Source: an uncultured Carboxylicivirga sp.
Lineage (GTDB): Bacteria; Bacteroidota; Bacteroidia; Bacteroidales; Marinilabiliaceae
Reading direction: 5' to 3'
Assembly (NCBI GenBank): GCA_947503525.1
Contig: CANNEA010000004.1
Location: 124,001 to 188,000, forward strand
Length of the DNA: 64,000 nt
In this document: in pieces, positions 43,670-53,732 of the stretch
Position numbering within the stretch: position 1 is the first letter of the stretch
Layout of the letters: the number at the start of each line of letters is the position of its first letter
Made by a program: the position numbers and the translations under genes
The notes under the pieces: generated by a model
The model's database searches: none
What the model saw: only the letters and a program-made list of their open reading frames with translations
Told to the model about the DNA's origin: nothing

Positions 43670-43742
43670 GCGAAAGTAGCTCAGTTGATAGAGCATCAGC
43701 CTTCCAAGCTGAGGGTCGCGGGTTTGAGCCCCGTCTTTCGCT
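43670..43742 (+). tRNA. tRNA-Gly (anticodon TCC)
   Basis: 73 bases; acceptor GCGAAAG/CTTTCGC, anticodon loop CTTCCAA, T arm GGTTTGAGCCC. A terminator hairpin follows at once. Confidence 0.95.
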
Positions 43743-43745
43743 CGA

Positions 43746-43776
43746 AAAAGCCATTCGATTTTATCGGGTGGCTTTT
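43746..43776 (+). terminator. Terminator of the tRNA cluster
   Basis: AAAAGCCA (43746-43753) pairs with TGGCTTTT (43769-43776), with an inner CGAT/ATCG, followed by GTTGTTTTT. Confidence 0.75.
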
Positions 43777-43847
43777 GTTGTTTTTACGCTTTAGTGTTGT
43801 CAAGTCGATTGATTTAAGCTTACTTTAGCCTAAATAATCCCAGAATC

Positions 43848-44462
43848 ATGCTAATTAAAATCTACGAAGACAATCCCAACGAAAAGGAACTAAAAAAAGT
43901 GGCTGATATCCTGCGCAAGGGAGGCTTGGTCATTTACCCCACTGATACGATTTATGGTATTGGGTGCGACATCAATAATGCTAAGGCTGTAGAAAAAGTG
44001 GCTCGAATTAAAGACATTAACCTTAAGAAGGCCAATCTATCGTTTATTTGTTACGATTTAAGCCATATTTCAGACTTCACACGCCCCTTGGATAATCAGG
44101 TATTTAAATTGATGAAACGCTGCCTACCCGGCCCTTTCACCTTTATTCTTAATGCTAACTCAAACGTTCCGAAACTTTTTAAAAACAATAAAAAAACGGT
44201 TGGAATCAGAATTCCGAATAATAATATTATCCGGGAATTAGTTAATCATTTGGGCAATCCCATTCTCTCTACTTCAGTTAGAGATGATGATGACGTAGTT
44301 GAATACACCACAGATCCGGAGCTTATATACGAAAAGTTTGCTGATCAGGTAGATGTTGTCATTGATGGTGGATTTGGAGGTAACGCGCCTTCAACTATAA
44401 TAGATTGCACTGATCATGAGCCGGAAATTATTCGACAGGGATTGGGAAACATTGATTTATAA
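43848..44462 (+). CDS. Sua5/YciO/TsaC family protein (probable threonylcarbamoyl-AMP synthase or YciO)
   Basis: 204 residues of the YrdC fold. The nucleotide-binding region has GGLVIYPTDTIYGIGCDINN and RIKDINLKKANLSFIC, then LPGPFTFIL and TVGIRIPNNN, and ends in DCTDHEPEIIRQGLG. TsaC makes the TC-AMP used for t6A37 in tRNA; the closely related YciO has the same core. The replacement of the usual KRP motif by KDINLKKAN suggests the YciO subgroup. It lies just after the tRNA cluster. Confidence 0.85.
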   Translation: MLIKIYEDNPNEKELKKVADILRKGGLVIYPTDTIYGIGCDINNAKAVEKVARIKDINLKKANLSFICYDLSHISDFTRPLDNQVFKLMKRCLPGPFTFILNANSNVPKLFKNNKKTVGIRIPNNNIIRELVNHLGNPILSTSVRDDDDVVEYTTDPELIYEKFADQVDVVIDGGFGGNAPSTIIDCTDHEPEIIRQGLGNIDL

Positions 44463-44481
44463 TTGGTAATAATTACTTCTT

Positions 44482-44739
44482 ATGAATGATAAACAACTGA
44501 AAAACTGGTCAACAATCAGAATCAAAGGAAAAACCAATTATATTTTAAAAGTTGGCATTTTAGGATTTGGATTAATCGCATCATCAATTGCCTCGCTAAT
44601 ATTACACTTTTGGTCACCAGTAGAGCATTGGTATATCAGACCCCTATTCAACCTTATTCTTTTCTGTATAGTAGGTTATTTTATGAGCAAGCAATCCTGG
44701 AAGAAAAATGAAAAAGAATATTCAAAACACAGCCAGTAA
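44482..44739 (+). CDS. Small membrane protein of unknown function
   Basis: 85 residues with two transmembrane segments (about 24-45 and 54-72) between basic ends. No family is recognised. It starts 19 bases after the TsaC/YciO-like gene, so the two may be co-transcribed. Confidence 0.6.
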   Translation: MNDKQLKNWSTIRIKGKTNYILKVGILGFGLIASSIASLILHFWSPVEHWYIRPLFNLILFCIVGYFMSKQSWKKNEKEYSKHSQ

Positions 44740-44766
44740 ATAACTCTTAATAATCCATTTTTATCA

Positions 44767-46218
44767 TTACTCTTTCCAGAAATAAGGCGAGAACAACAGA
44801 ATTACCGTAAACACTTCCAATCGGCCAATCAACATCAAGATAGATAAGAACCATTTCCCAAAATTTGGAATATTATAAAAATTGGATGCAGGACCTACAT
44901 CACCTAGTCCCGGACCAATATTACCAATGGAAGTTGCAACAGCTCCCAGAGAGGTATCCAAATCAAATCCCATTATACTCATGATGATCATACTTATACC
45001 AACAATCATCATATATATAACTATAAAGGCCAATACATTCGTTATTATCCCCTGTCCTACGGCTCTGGTATTATAACGCACTGGAATAACCGCATTAGGA
45101 TGAACGAGTCTTTTTAGCTCGTAATAGCTGTTTTTCATTAGAAGTACTACACGCACTATTTTAATTCCACCACCCGTTGAGCCGGCTGAACCTCCAAAAA
45201 ACATTAACAGAAAAATGATAATACTTAAAAACGGTGCCCACAATAAATAATCAGCCGTGGCATATCCTGTGGTTGTTATGATAGAGACTACCTGAAACAA
45301 ACCTTCTCGCATCGATTGCTCCAGACCATCAGCTCCCTTTGTATAAAACAGTACTCCACCCACGATTATACTTACAATGGCCACAATCCCAAAATAAGAT
45401 TGAAATTCTTCATCTTTTATCACCTTAGAAAATCGCCCCCTTAAGGCACTAAAGGATAAAGTAAAGTTTGCTCCTGCCAGGAACATAAAAAAGATCATGA
45501 CATACTGAATAAAAGGAGAAGCGAAATAAGCCACACTGGCTTGCTTGGTAGAATAACCACCTGTAGCCATGGTGGTGAATGAATGGCATATGGCATCAAA
45601 AGGAGTCATCCCTCCAAAATATAGCAGTACAGCTTCTATAATTGTAAAGAGAACATAAATACCATATAATCGTTTAGCTGTTTCTTTAATGCGCGGGTGA
45701 AGCTTATCAGGTATCGGACCCGGAACCTCTGCCACAAACATCTGCATTCCTCCAACACCTAACACAGGCAATATGGCCAAAGAAAGAACAATTATACCCA
45801 TTCCTCCCAACCACTGAATTAAGCTACGCCAAAACAACAGTCCATGAGGCAAGGCTTCAATGTCATTCAGAATACTACTTCCGGTTGTTGTAAATCCAGA
45901 GATGGTTTCAAAAAATGCATCGGTATATGAAGGAATGGCACCGCTCAAATAAAAAGGAAATAAGCCAAACAGCGAAAATACGAACCAAACCAAAGTTACA
46001 ATCAAATAACCTTCGCGTTTACCAATATCCTTAGGCGCTTTAAAAAACACAAAAGCTAAAGTCCCTCCTACACCAATACAAATGGCAGATGACAATAAAT
46101 GATATGGTAAATCATATTCGTTATACAAAGCCGCTATGCCTGCCGACAAAAGCATAAATACGCCTTCGACAATAAGCAGCAAACCTAATACCAGAAATAT
46201 AAATCTTGAGTTAAGCAT
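44767..46218 (-). CDS. trkH: Trk-type potassium uptake membrane subunit
   Basis: 483 residues with the four-fold MPM repeats of TrkH/KtrB. The selectivity-filter glycines are in FTTTGSSIL, FTTMATGGYSTK, TTTGYATADY and SIGNIGPGLGDVG. The pore forms a dimer gated by cytosolic TrkA, which is encoded upstream on the same strand. Length is typical. The C-terminus ends FSPYFWKE, as usual in the family. Confidence 0.95.
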   Translation of the reverse strand: MLNSRFIFLVLGLLLIVEGVFMLLSAGIAALYNEYDLPYHLLSSAICIGVGGTLAFVFFKAPKDIGKREGYLIVTLVWFVFSLFGLFPFYLSGAIPSYTDAFFETISGFTTTGSSILNDIEALPHGLLFWRSLIQWLGGMGIIVLSLAILPVLGVGGMQMFVAEVPGPIPDKLHPRIKETAKRLYGIYVLFTIIEAVLLYFGGMTPFDAICHSFTTMATGGYSTKQASVAYFASPFIQYVMIFFMFLAGANFTLSFSALRGRFSKVIKDEEFQSYFGIVAIVSIIVGGVLFYTKGADGLEQSMREGLFQVVSIITTTGYATADYLLWAPFLSIIIFLLMFFGGSAGSTGGGIKIVRVVLLMKNSYYELKRLVHPNAVIPVRYNTRAVGQGIITNVLAFIVIYMMIVGISMIIMSIMGFDLDTSLGAVATSIGNIGPGLGDVGPASNFYNIPNFGKWFLSILMLIGRLEVFTVILLFSPYFWKE

Positions 46219-46306
46219 AATTCTTGCGGACAGATTATTCCGAAAGGCAAATATGTTACTTTTTTTCAGAAATAATTACAGTATCCACAAAAAATTAAAT
46301 GTGGCA

Positions 46307-47647
46307 TCAACTAAACATTTTCTCCATTTTAGCAATTCCCGATGGCAGAGCAAACAGAACCACCTTATCATTCGGTTCAATTTCAGTATCACCTGTTGCT
46401 ATAATAGCAGACTCTCCTCTAATAATTCCACCTACATTAACGTCTTTTGGAAGATTTAATTTACGCAATGGGCCTTTGCTTATCTTAGACCCCGGTTGTG
46501 CGATGAGCTCTAAAACTTCAGCATCGGTGGCTATCAAACATTTTACATGCGACACAGTAGCACGCATTGTATATCTGTAAATGTGACTGGCAGCACTTAA
46601 CTTCTTATTAATTAGTGTACCAATACCAATATTCTCAGCTAAATCGATGTAATCAATATTTTCCACCTCTGCCACAGTCTTCTTCACACCCATTTTTTTA
46701 GCCAATTGACAGGCCAGGATATTTACTTCAGAATTACCGGTTACGGCAACAAAAGCGTCCATCTTCTTAATGCCTTCGTCCTTTAGCAATTCTAAGTTAC
46801 GACCATCACCATTGATTACTAAGGTATGAGATAATTGATCTGCCAAACGAACGGCTTTATCTTTATCTATCTCAATCATCTTTATGTTGTAATGACCTTC
46901 GAGACCCTGAGCCACTTTTTTACCAATACGGCTCCCTCCCAGTATCATTACATTCTTTATCTCAAACTGTTTTTTTCCTGCATCAAGCATTACTTGCTTA
47001 ACAGCTGGTTTAGTTGTGATCACATAAATTAAATCGTTATGCATCAACACTTCCTGACCACGAGGTATTATGGTTTCGCCATCACGATTAATAGCAACAA
47101 TATTATATTCTTGCTTCTCGTACATGGCCGAAATTTCAGCCAGGGTTTTTCCCACGATTAGAGCATTATCCCTCACCTTGAGCGCAAACATCACTAACTT
47201 ACTACCCGTGAATTCAAACATCTGACGGGTACCAACCTGCTTTAATGAAGCCTTTACTTCTTTAGCTCCCAATACCTCTGGATAGATCAACTCATCAATC
47301 CCTAATTTCTTAAAGAACAGTTTATTTTCCTCAAGCAAATATTCGTGATTATTAACTCTGGCCACTGTAGTTTTAGCGCCAAGTTGCTTGGCTAAAATAC
47401 AGGCCAGAATACTCATATCCTGATATGGCGGCACTGCAATAAACAGATCGCAAGACTTAACATTGGCCTCTTTCAAATCTTCAATTGAAGAAATGGTTCC
47501 AACAATTGTCATAAGATCAAAGTGAGAATCAACTTGTTTAAGTTTCTCCTCATCCTCGTCCATTAGGATTACATCGTGATTGGCATTACAAAACATCTTA
47601 GCCAAATGTGTCCCAACTTCTCCTGCTCCTGCAATAAAAATTCTCAT
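46307..47647 (-). CDS. trkA: Trk potassium uptake NAD-binding regulatory subunit
   Basis: 446 residues made of two tandem RCK modules. The first Rossmann loop is FIAGAGEVGTHLAKMF and the second is MILGGSRIGKKVAQGL near residue 232. TrkA_C segments follow each (MFEFTGSKLVMFALKV and the final part). It binds NAD(H) or ATP and gates TrkH. It lies 88 bases upstream of trkH on the same strand. Confidence 0.95.
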   Translation of the reverse strand: MRIFIAGAGEVGTHLAKMFCNANHDVILMDEDEEKLKQVDSHFDLMTIVGTISSIEDLKEANVKSCDLFIAVPPYQDMSILACILAKQLGAKTTVARVNNHEYLLEENKLFFKKLGIDELIYPEVLGAKEVKASLKQVGTRQMFEFTGSKLVMFALKVRDNALIVGKTLAEISAMYEKQEYNIVAINRDGETIIPRGQEVLMHNDLIYVITTKPAVKQVMLDAGKKQFEIKNVMILGGSRIGKKVAQGLEGHYNIKMIEIDKDKAVRLADQLSHTLVINGDGRNLELLKDEGIKKMDAFVAVTGNSEVNILACQLAKKMGVKKTVAEVENIDYIDLAENIGIGTLINKKLSAASHIYRYTMRATVSHVKCLIATDAEVLELIAQPGSKISKGPLRKLNLPKDVNVGGIIRGESAIIATGDTEIEPNDKVVLFALPSGIAKMEKMFS

Positions 47648-47796
47648 GATGAATGAATTCTTTTTTCCCTATTATCCCCTTAAGGCAAAAACAACGCAAA
47701 TTAAGAGATAATAAGACCACATTTCCAAATAATATTGATAGAAATCATTTTTCCAATAGTTAATCATTACAAATAATGAACCAATCTTGTTTTCAC

Positions 47797-49794
47797 TCAA
47801 TTCATTACAAATAAATTATTTGATTCATCTTTAAAAGCACCTTTTTGAATAACTATAGTATTGGGAAACAACAACAACTGTTCTTCTTCTGTCAGATTGG
47901 CATTATTCATTAATACCAGCACATCAATATTATGCTTTAATGGTTTAGACGGCCAAACCACCTTACTCCTTACAATAAGTGCATGTTTACGCATTATCGT
48001 TTTTACTGTGAGCATCGAATCAAGCTGATCACAGCTTTTATAAATGCGATAATTTGAGTTGGCACCATAATGCGACCAAAAACCACTTAAGTTATACATT
48101 GCTTCTTTAGTGGAAATCTTTTTGTCCAAATAAACCTCATTAACATTAGCATTAAAACAATTAATGATAAGCCCATCATTTAATTCAATGGACAAAGCAC
48201 CTTCATTTGGAAGCAACAAGCGATTAAGGTGTAAAGACGCAACAAATAATATTGCTACAATACTTAATCGTTTAATGGATTTAATCGTCTTGGTTTCGAT
48301 ACTTATCAAGCCCATTATTAAAGTCATATACAACAGAATCATATGCCACCATTCAAAACTGATATTGGCAATGCTTGAAAAAGAGCAACGATCAATTGCT
48401 TCTACCACCCCACCCATGTACAATAACATATCACTTAAAGCGGGCACAAGTATTACTGGAACAACTGTCCAAAAACCAAATACGATAATGATCATGCAAA
48501 AAATGAGAACAGGAGCCATAATAGGTATTAACAAAAGGCTTGATAGAACAAACAGTAACGGAAATTCATGGAACACAAGTATACTAATCGGTGCAGCTCC
48601 AAGTTGTGCTGTCATCGACAATGCACACATGGACCATGCCCAACGCAAGGGTGGAAATTTAAAGTAAAACCATCTGTTTACAATTGGATAAAATAAAACG
48701 ATTGAAGCCACTGCACAATGACTTAACCAGAATCCTACACTATATATTGACAAAGGCTCTATCAGTAATATTATAAACATTGAAACCGAAAGAAGATTGG
48801 CAATTCCAATATTCCTTTTAAGCATCTTTCCGATTTCAATTACCATAAACATTATAGTAGCTCTTAAAACTGAAGGTGAGAACCCGGTTAAAAAAGCATA
48901 AGCCCACAAGAAGGCAACAAGCAGAATAAAAATCAGAATTCGACGCTTACCCAAAACTCTTTTAAAAACAGCTAAAAGCATTAAATAGATAATACCTACA
49001 TGCAGCCCTGAAACTGCTAACAAGTGCATTGCTCCTGCCCCTGAGAAGGCTTCTTTTTGTTCTGTACTCAATTGACTTTTATCGCCTAAAAAAATCGCAT
49101 TAATTATGGCAAGCTGCTCTTCTTCCATGCCATATTGATTCAATATTTCGTTGTAAGAACTTCGGATATTGGCACAAACAACCGGAATACTTAATGATGC
49201 AGTTTCATCACCTAATAATTTTGACTCATATCCGAGCAGCCTGAAGGAAATTCGATTATTAATTAGATACGCCGAGTAATCAAATTTATAGGGCACATTA
49301 CTAGGCGTAAATGGCATCAGCCGTCCTTTAAGCAATACTACCTGACCAGGTTTAAATTCAACAGGATATTTTTGTTTTGAAAAATAAACCAAGCCCTTAT
49401 CTCCAACATGATTGAATAAGGAGTCGGACATAACTCCCTTTAATATCACCTCATACTTATTACTCTTTTTCGATTCTCCAACATTCGATATAACCTGTAG
49501 TTTTAAAGTAACTACCTCATTATAATCTATACTTATGGGTGGCCGAATACCATACAAAACACAGCCGAAACAGGTAAGAAAAACAAATGCAATAATGCCA
49601 AAAATAAAACGCCATGAATATTTAGGATGCTTTGAATACCACAGATAAAACAGAATAAAAACCAGCAATACAACTGAGGCAACCAGAAGAAGCAGATTAA
49701 GCTGGCCCACAAAATATTTCCCTAAATAGATGCCTAATATTAAGGGTAACACTATTCGAAGAAATGGAGCTTTAGTTAAAAAAACCTTTATCAT
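47797..49794 (-). CDS. ComEC/Rec2 family DNA-uptake membrane protein
   Basis: 665 residues. The N-terminal DUF4131 domain with an OB-like part (about 25-190) is followed by the multi-spanning Competence domain from about 230 (GAMHLLAVSGLHVGIIYL, the diagnostic segment, and FLTGFSPSVLRATIMF). The C-terminal beta-lactamase-like nuclease domain of Gram-positive ComEC is missing, as is usual in Bacteroidota; the last 120 residues are short beta segments. Its role is transport of single-stranded DNA through the inner membrane. Confidence 0.9.
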   Translation of the reverse strand: MIKVFLTKAPFLRIVLPLILGIYLGKYFVGQLNLLLLVASVVLLVFILFYLWYSKHPKYSWRFIFGIIAFVFLTCFGCVLYGIRPPISIDYNEVVTLKLQVISNVGESKKSNKYEVILKGVMSDSLFNHVGDKGLVYFSKQKYPVEFKPGQVVLLKGRLMPFTPSNVPYKFDYSAYLINNRISFRLLGYESKLLGDETASLSIPVVCANIRSSYNEILNQYGMEEEQLAIINAIFLGDKSQLSTEQKEAFSGAGAMHLLAVSGLHVGIIYLMLLAVFKRVLGKRRILIFILLVAFLWAYAFLTGFSPSVLRATIMFMVIEIGKMLKRNIGIANLLSVSMFIILLIEPLSIYSVGFWLSHCAVASIVLFYPIVNRWFYFKFPPLRWAWSMCALSMTAQLGAAPISILVFHEFPLLFVLSSLLLIPIMAPVLIFCMIIIVFGFWTVVPVILVPALSDMLLYMGGVVEAIDRCSFSSIANISFEWWHMILLYMTLIMGLISIETKTIKSIKRLSIVAILFVASLHLNRLLLPNEGALSIELNDGLIINCFNANVNEVYLDKKISTKEAMYNLSGFWSHYGANSNYRIYKSCDQLDSMLTVKTIMRKHALIVRSKVVWPSKPLKHNIDVLVLMNNANLTEEEQLLLFPNTIVIQKGAFKDESNNLFVMN

Positions 49795-49845
49795 ATTGAT
49801 GTCTGGCTAATTAACTAAATTAATACATATCTAATTTAGAATCAA

Positions 49846-49873
49846 TAAAAAAGCCAGCACATGAGTACTGGCT
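49846..49873 (-). terminator. Terminator of the yitT-like gene
   Basis: On the minus strand AGCCAG (49873-49868) and CTGGCT (49857-49852) pair and are followed by TTTTTT. It ends the gene at 49896. Confidence 0.75.
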
Positions 49874-49895
49874 GAATATCTTTTTTTAGTTTTAT

Positions 49896-50828
49896 TTAGT
49901 GAGAGTTAGCATCACTATCAATGGATTTAAATCCTTCACCCAATACCTGACTGCTGTCCATAACATTTACAAATGCCTTAGGATCAATTTTAGATATATG
50001 ACTTAATAGAATTTGTGACTCACGTCGTGTAACTGTTGTGTATATCATCTGACGTGGAACACCTTCGTACATACCTGTACCGGAAAACATAGTCCCACCT
50101 CGTTTTATTCCATTTAGTAATTGCTCTTGAATCTCATCTCCTTTTTCCGAAATAATAAATAAGGTTTTATTAACTTTCATACCGTCAATAACCATATCAA
50201 TTATTTTACCTTCAATAAAAATAACTACCCAAGAATAGATCGGCAAAGTCCAATCGATGGTACGCAAACTAAATTCATTACTTTCATTTGGCATAAATAT
50301 AGTCAGTAAAGTTATTGAGCCATCAACAATCATTACCAACTTACCCAAAGAGATACGGGTATATTTATTCAGTATCATCGAAATAATATCTGAACCTCCT
50401 GAGGTAGCTCGCGACTTAAAAATTAACCCTATGGCTAAACCATAAATAATACCGGAAATAATGGTATTTAGTATTGGTTCATTCGGTAAAAAAGCATCAT
50501 GTCCCCATACACTTGGCATTTCCAACACATATACAAATGCCAAAATAGCAAAAGTGCTGACTAAGGTTTTAACACCAAAACGTGGTCCCAGAATGATGGT
50601 ACCAATAATTAATAAAGGAATTTCCATAAACAGAACGGAAGTACTGATGTTCCAACCTGTTGTATGATAAAAAAAGTTGGCAATCCCGTACACACCACCT
50701 GGTGCAAGTTTATAAGGATTAACGAAAAGAACATCTCCGACAGCAAACAATAAACTACCAACTAAGATGTAAAAATAAGCAGTAAACCAGTCTTTAGATA
50801 AAAACTTCTCTTTAGTAACAAAAGCCAT
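49896..50828 (-). CDS. YitT family membrane protein with DUF2179 domain
   Basis: 310 residues. Five to six membrane segments carry the family sequences NPYKLAPGGVYGIANFFY and SRATSGGSDIISMILNKY. The cytosolic DUF2179 domain (about 220-300) contains GIKRGGTMFSGTGMYEG and MIYTTVTRRE. Proteins of this type are widespread; transport substrates remain unsettled. The gene is monocistronic, between a terminator and a 267-base spacer without other features. Confidence 0.9.
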   Translation of the reverse strand: MAFVTKEKFLSKDWFTAYFYILVGSLLFAVGDVLFVNPYKLAPGGVYGIANFFYHTTGWNISTSVLFMEIPLLIIGTIILGPRFGVKTLVSTFAILAFVYVLEMPSVWGHDAFLPNEPILNTIISGIIYGLAIGLIFKSRATSGGSDIISMILNKYTRISLGKLVMIVDGSITLLTIFMPNESNEFSLRTIDWTLPIYSWVVIFIEGKIIDMVIDGMKVNKTLFIISEKGDEIQEQLLNGIKRGGTMFSGTGMYEGVPRQMIYTTVTRRESQILLSHISKIDPKAFVNVMDSSQVLGEGFKSIDSDANSH

Positions 50829-51095
50829 GATGTGTTGCGAAATTTTTTATTAATATTTTAAAAATCGCGCAAATATCGGCTGTTTAGTTTTATTGAAGTA
50901 TGACTTAATTCACTTTTAAAAAGTAATGTTTATTGATCTTAATTTTTATTTAAAATGATCCGTAATAGTACCTGAACTTTATTATTCCCTTAATCACGCT
51001 CAAGCCGAGAAGCTTTTGGTTTCGCCGATTTTCAATTCATTTCTTGCCAAGATGTATGATTGCATACCAAGCATAAACTATATTAATAACAAAGA

Positions 51096-52319
51096 CTATT
51101 CTTCATCCCAAACCAGATAGGCTGACACCAGCCAATGGTTCATCTCATTCTCTGCTGTCGGCTGAGCTTCGGGTATACTAATAGTAAATTGATGTTCACC
51201 GGATTGAATATCCAAATGAACTTCTTCCGGTATAACATCAGAACCCGGGCACCAATTAGAGCGCGACAAGTCTGAGGAGGCAATACGTTCTTCTATCTCC
51301 TTTTCCTTATATTGACCCGATTCCCAATCAATATACGATGCAGTATCTTTAATCAACCAAACTCCTGAACCGGGGTTAAAGCGTCTGAATGATGCACAAT
51401 CATCACGCCAAGGTATAAAGTTGATTACTTCTTGACCGTCAACTTTAACAATATTTCTTTTCTCAACAAATTCATCACCACCTGCATGGCCACCATGCCC
51501 CGTAGTGATATAGTTTAATCTTATATTTTTTGCGCCTTCAGGAACTATAGCTGTGAAATTTATATCCTTTCTCGCAAAAATATCAGCATGTTTCTGACCA
51601 TGATAATAGGGTATTGTATTAATCAATGGTAATACATTGCTTCTCTTCTTAGCCATATACTTACACTCAGTTTCAGTATAATTTAAACTTACCGAAACCG
51701 AATAACCTTCTGCAGTCCATGTATCTATCCATACTCCAACCCAGACTTCATTCTCTAAACGACTTAAAAGATGAGTCACATCCTGTTGCCACACAACTTT
51801 ATCTTCCCACTTTGGAATATAAACGGGAGTTCTATTCTTTAACTTTTCGTTATAAAATCCAATACCGAATGGTGTCATGAATCTCATCAACTCCAAGGCC
51901 GGTTGATATCCTTCTGCCGAAATAATTCCATCCAGATTTTCAAGTTCTTCTCCAACTTTCGGCAATTCTGTTTGCTTGTTATGCAAGCTAATGAAATTAA
52001 CAGCATCCTTTGGTGACATAACGAAACAAGATCCGGACTTATCCCATCGATCACCTGCAGAAACCAGCTCTACATTAATACTAACTTTTACATCTCTTTG
52101 ATAATTTGGCAGCTTTACCTTCTTCATAAGAATTCGGCCATCCATTATTCTAACAGTCTGTTCTTCTTCCGATCCAACTTCATCTGTAAACTGTCCTGGG
52201 CCAAAATACAAATGTTCATTTTCGAAGATAAGTTTAACCTTATCACCAATACCATCTAATTCCTTTGGGCCACATGAACAGATTAGAAAAAGAAGACTAA
52301 AAAAAGAGAAATAACGCAT
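51096..52319 (-). CDS. PNGase F-like lipoprotein (peptide N-glycosidase family)
   Basis: 407 residues. A lipoprotein signal ends at ICSC (Cys16). The C-terminal half shows PNGase F family stretches: TTGHGGHAGGDEF (about 272-284), WRDDCASFRRFNPGSG and DLSRSNWCPGSDV. PNGase F removes N-glycans from asparagine by cleaving the amide bond. The N-terminal half (residues 20-230) is divergent, and I could not place all acidic catalytic residues. It would act at the cell envelope, probably on host or algal glycoproteins. Confidence 0.75.
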   Translation of the reverse strand: MRYFSFFSLLFLICSCGPKELDGIGDKVKLIFENEHLYFGPGQFTDEVGSEEEQTVRIMDGRILMKKVKLPNYQRDVKVSINVELVSAGDRWDKSGSCFVMSPKDAVNFISLHNKQTELPKVGEELENLDGIISAEGYQPALELMRFMTPFGIGFYNEKLKNRTPVYIPKWEDKVVWQQDVTHLLSRLENEVWVGVWIDTWTAEGYSVSVSLNYTETECKYMAKKRSNVLPLINTIPYYHGQKHADIFARKDINFTAIVPEGAKNIRLNYITTGHGGHAGGDEFVEKRNIVKVDGQEVINFIPWRDDCASFRRFNPGSGVWLIKDTASYIDWESGQYKEKEIEERIASSDLSRSNWCPGSDVIPEEVHLDIQSGEHQFTISIPEAQPTAENEMNHWLVSAYLVWDEE

Positions 52320-52361
52320 GCCTATAGTTTGAGTGTTTACTAATTAAACCAAAAATATGCC

Positions 52362-53630
52362 TTATTTTAGATTCAACCTAGCAATAACGGAATAAGACAA
52401 AAGTAACAGGATTGAGAATAAAGCTATTCCTTCACCAATGCCTAAAAGGTCAACCAGAAAGCCGATTGCAATGGCAAAAATTGCTGCAAATAAAGTTTCA
52501 CTTTGCGATTCTGCCGACAAAACCGTAGCCATTATTTTTTCATCAAATTGATCACTCACATATTTGATGGCCATTGGCCGACGAAGGTTTTGAACTAACA
52601 AAACCAAAGTAAAACAGACAATAGCGATTGTAGTCCAACCCATCACATATGCAATCCCTGCCAATACTCCTCCACTCCATCCAACAGCCTGAACAAAAGA
52701 TAAGGCTGAGGCAACACTTTTAAATTTCAGCTCTACCAAATGGGCACTCCTACTCATTCGGGCATTAATAAAATAAAGAAGCGAATATATTACACCTATG
52801 GCTACAGCCACTTTCTGCGGTTCTTCCAGTTCAGTTCCAAAAGGTAATGTTAAGGCCAATGTCACCAGCAATGGTTGAAGGTAATCTTTCATGCTTTTAT
52901 AATAGCCCGTATAACTGCTGGTACTTACAATTAATTTAAAAGGCTTCCATTTTGAGAAAGCTACTTTTAAATCTGTAAAATGAGATTTAAATAATTCAAA
53001 AATTGATTGATCATTCAAAGCTCTTTGTCCATTAAGATAGGATGGATAACTAAGCATTAGTAATAAATCAATAACATATGGCAGAATAGAAAAGAGAAAT
53101 ATATAGTCGTAATGTCCGGTATAAAAAACGATACTGGAACTTATTATCGAAGCCCAGGCTGATCCTCTTTGCGACCAGGATCTTGTGCGACCATAATAAC
53201 TGGTTTTATAATCTTCCCAATCTTTAGCCTTAAGATAGGATAAAATCATAGCCTTGTGCGTACCGGTTCTGAAAGCATCACCTACACCATAAACGATAAA
53301 GGCCAAAATAAATCCAATGAAATCCGAAAGAATAAAAAACAAGAAGAAACTAAAAATGTAAGCCAAAAATGAAAATACCATGGCTTTCTTTCTACCCATG
53401 ACATCAGCAATAATACCCGAAGGCACTTCGAATAAATTAATACTGATTTCTCTTATTGCATACAAAGTTCCAATTTCAGTATAAGTCAATCCCTTTTCAA
53501 TGAAAAACAACATTAAAAATGGATCGAAAAACCTCAGGTTCTTGAAAAACCCATAGGCGCAGAACTTATAGTATTGAGAATCTTTTTGGTAGACCATTAA
53601 AGACAGGTAGTTTAACAATTTCTCAAGCAA
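52362..53630 (-). CDS. Major facilitator superfamily transporter
   Basis: 422 residues with about twelve membrane helices. The loop motif between helices 2 and 3 is present as GIIADVMGRKKAM, and GVGDAFRTGTHKAMILSYLK is typical of this drug-efflux-like branch. The substrate is unknown. It lies 42 bases upstream of the PNGase F-like gene on the same strand, so the two may form a transcription unit. Confidence 0.85.
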   Translation of the reverse strand: MLEKLLNYLSLMVYQKDSQYYKFCAYGFFKNLRFFDPFLMLFFIEKGLTYTEIGTLYAIREISINLFEVPSGIIADVMGRKKAMVFSFLAYIFSFFLFFILSDFIGFILAFIVYGVGDAFRTGTHKAMILSYLKAKDWEDYKTSYYGRTRSWSQRGSAWASIISSSIVFYTGHYDYIFLFSILPYVIDLLLMLSYPSYLNGQRALNDQSIFELFKSHFTDLKVAFSKWKPFKLIVSTSSYTGYYKSMKDYLQPLLVTLALTLPFGTELEEPQKVAVAIGVIYSLLYFINARMSRSAHLVELKFKSVASALSFVQAVGWSGGVLAGIAYVMGWTTIAIVCFTLVLLVQNLRRPMAIKYVSDQFDEKIMATVLSAESQSETLFAAIFAIAIGFLVDLLGIGEGIALFSILLLLSYSVIARLNLK

Positions 53631-53669
53631 AGTAAGAAGAAAAATGGAACTTCACTTAATACAAAAAAG

Positions 53670-53703
53670 AAAGCCGTCTTAAAGCATTCTTTAAGACGAC
53701 TTT
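53670..53703 (-). terminator. Terminator after the DUF3078 gene
   Basis: A 15-base stem (53670-53684 with 53689-53703, one mismatch, loop CATT) is followed on the minus strand by a T-rich run (TTTCTTTTTTG). Confidence 0.75.
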
Positions 53704-53732
53704 CAACTTTTAACCAAACCTAACCCTAAACT

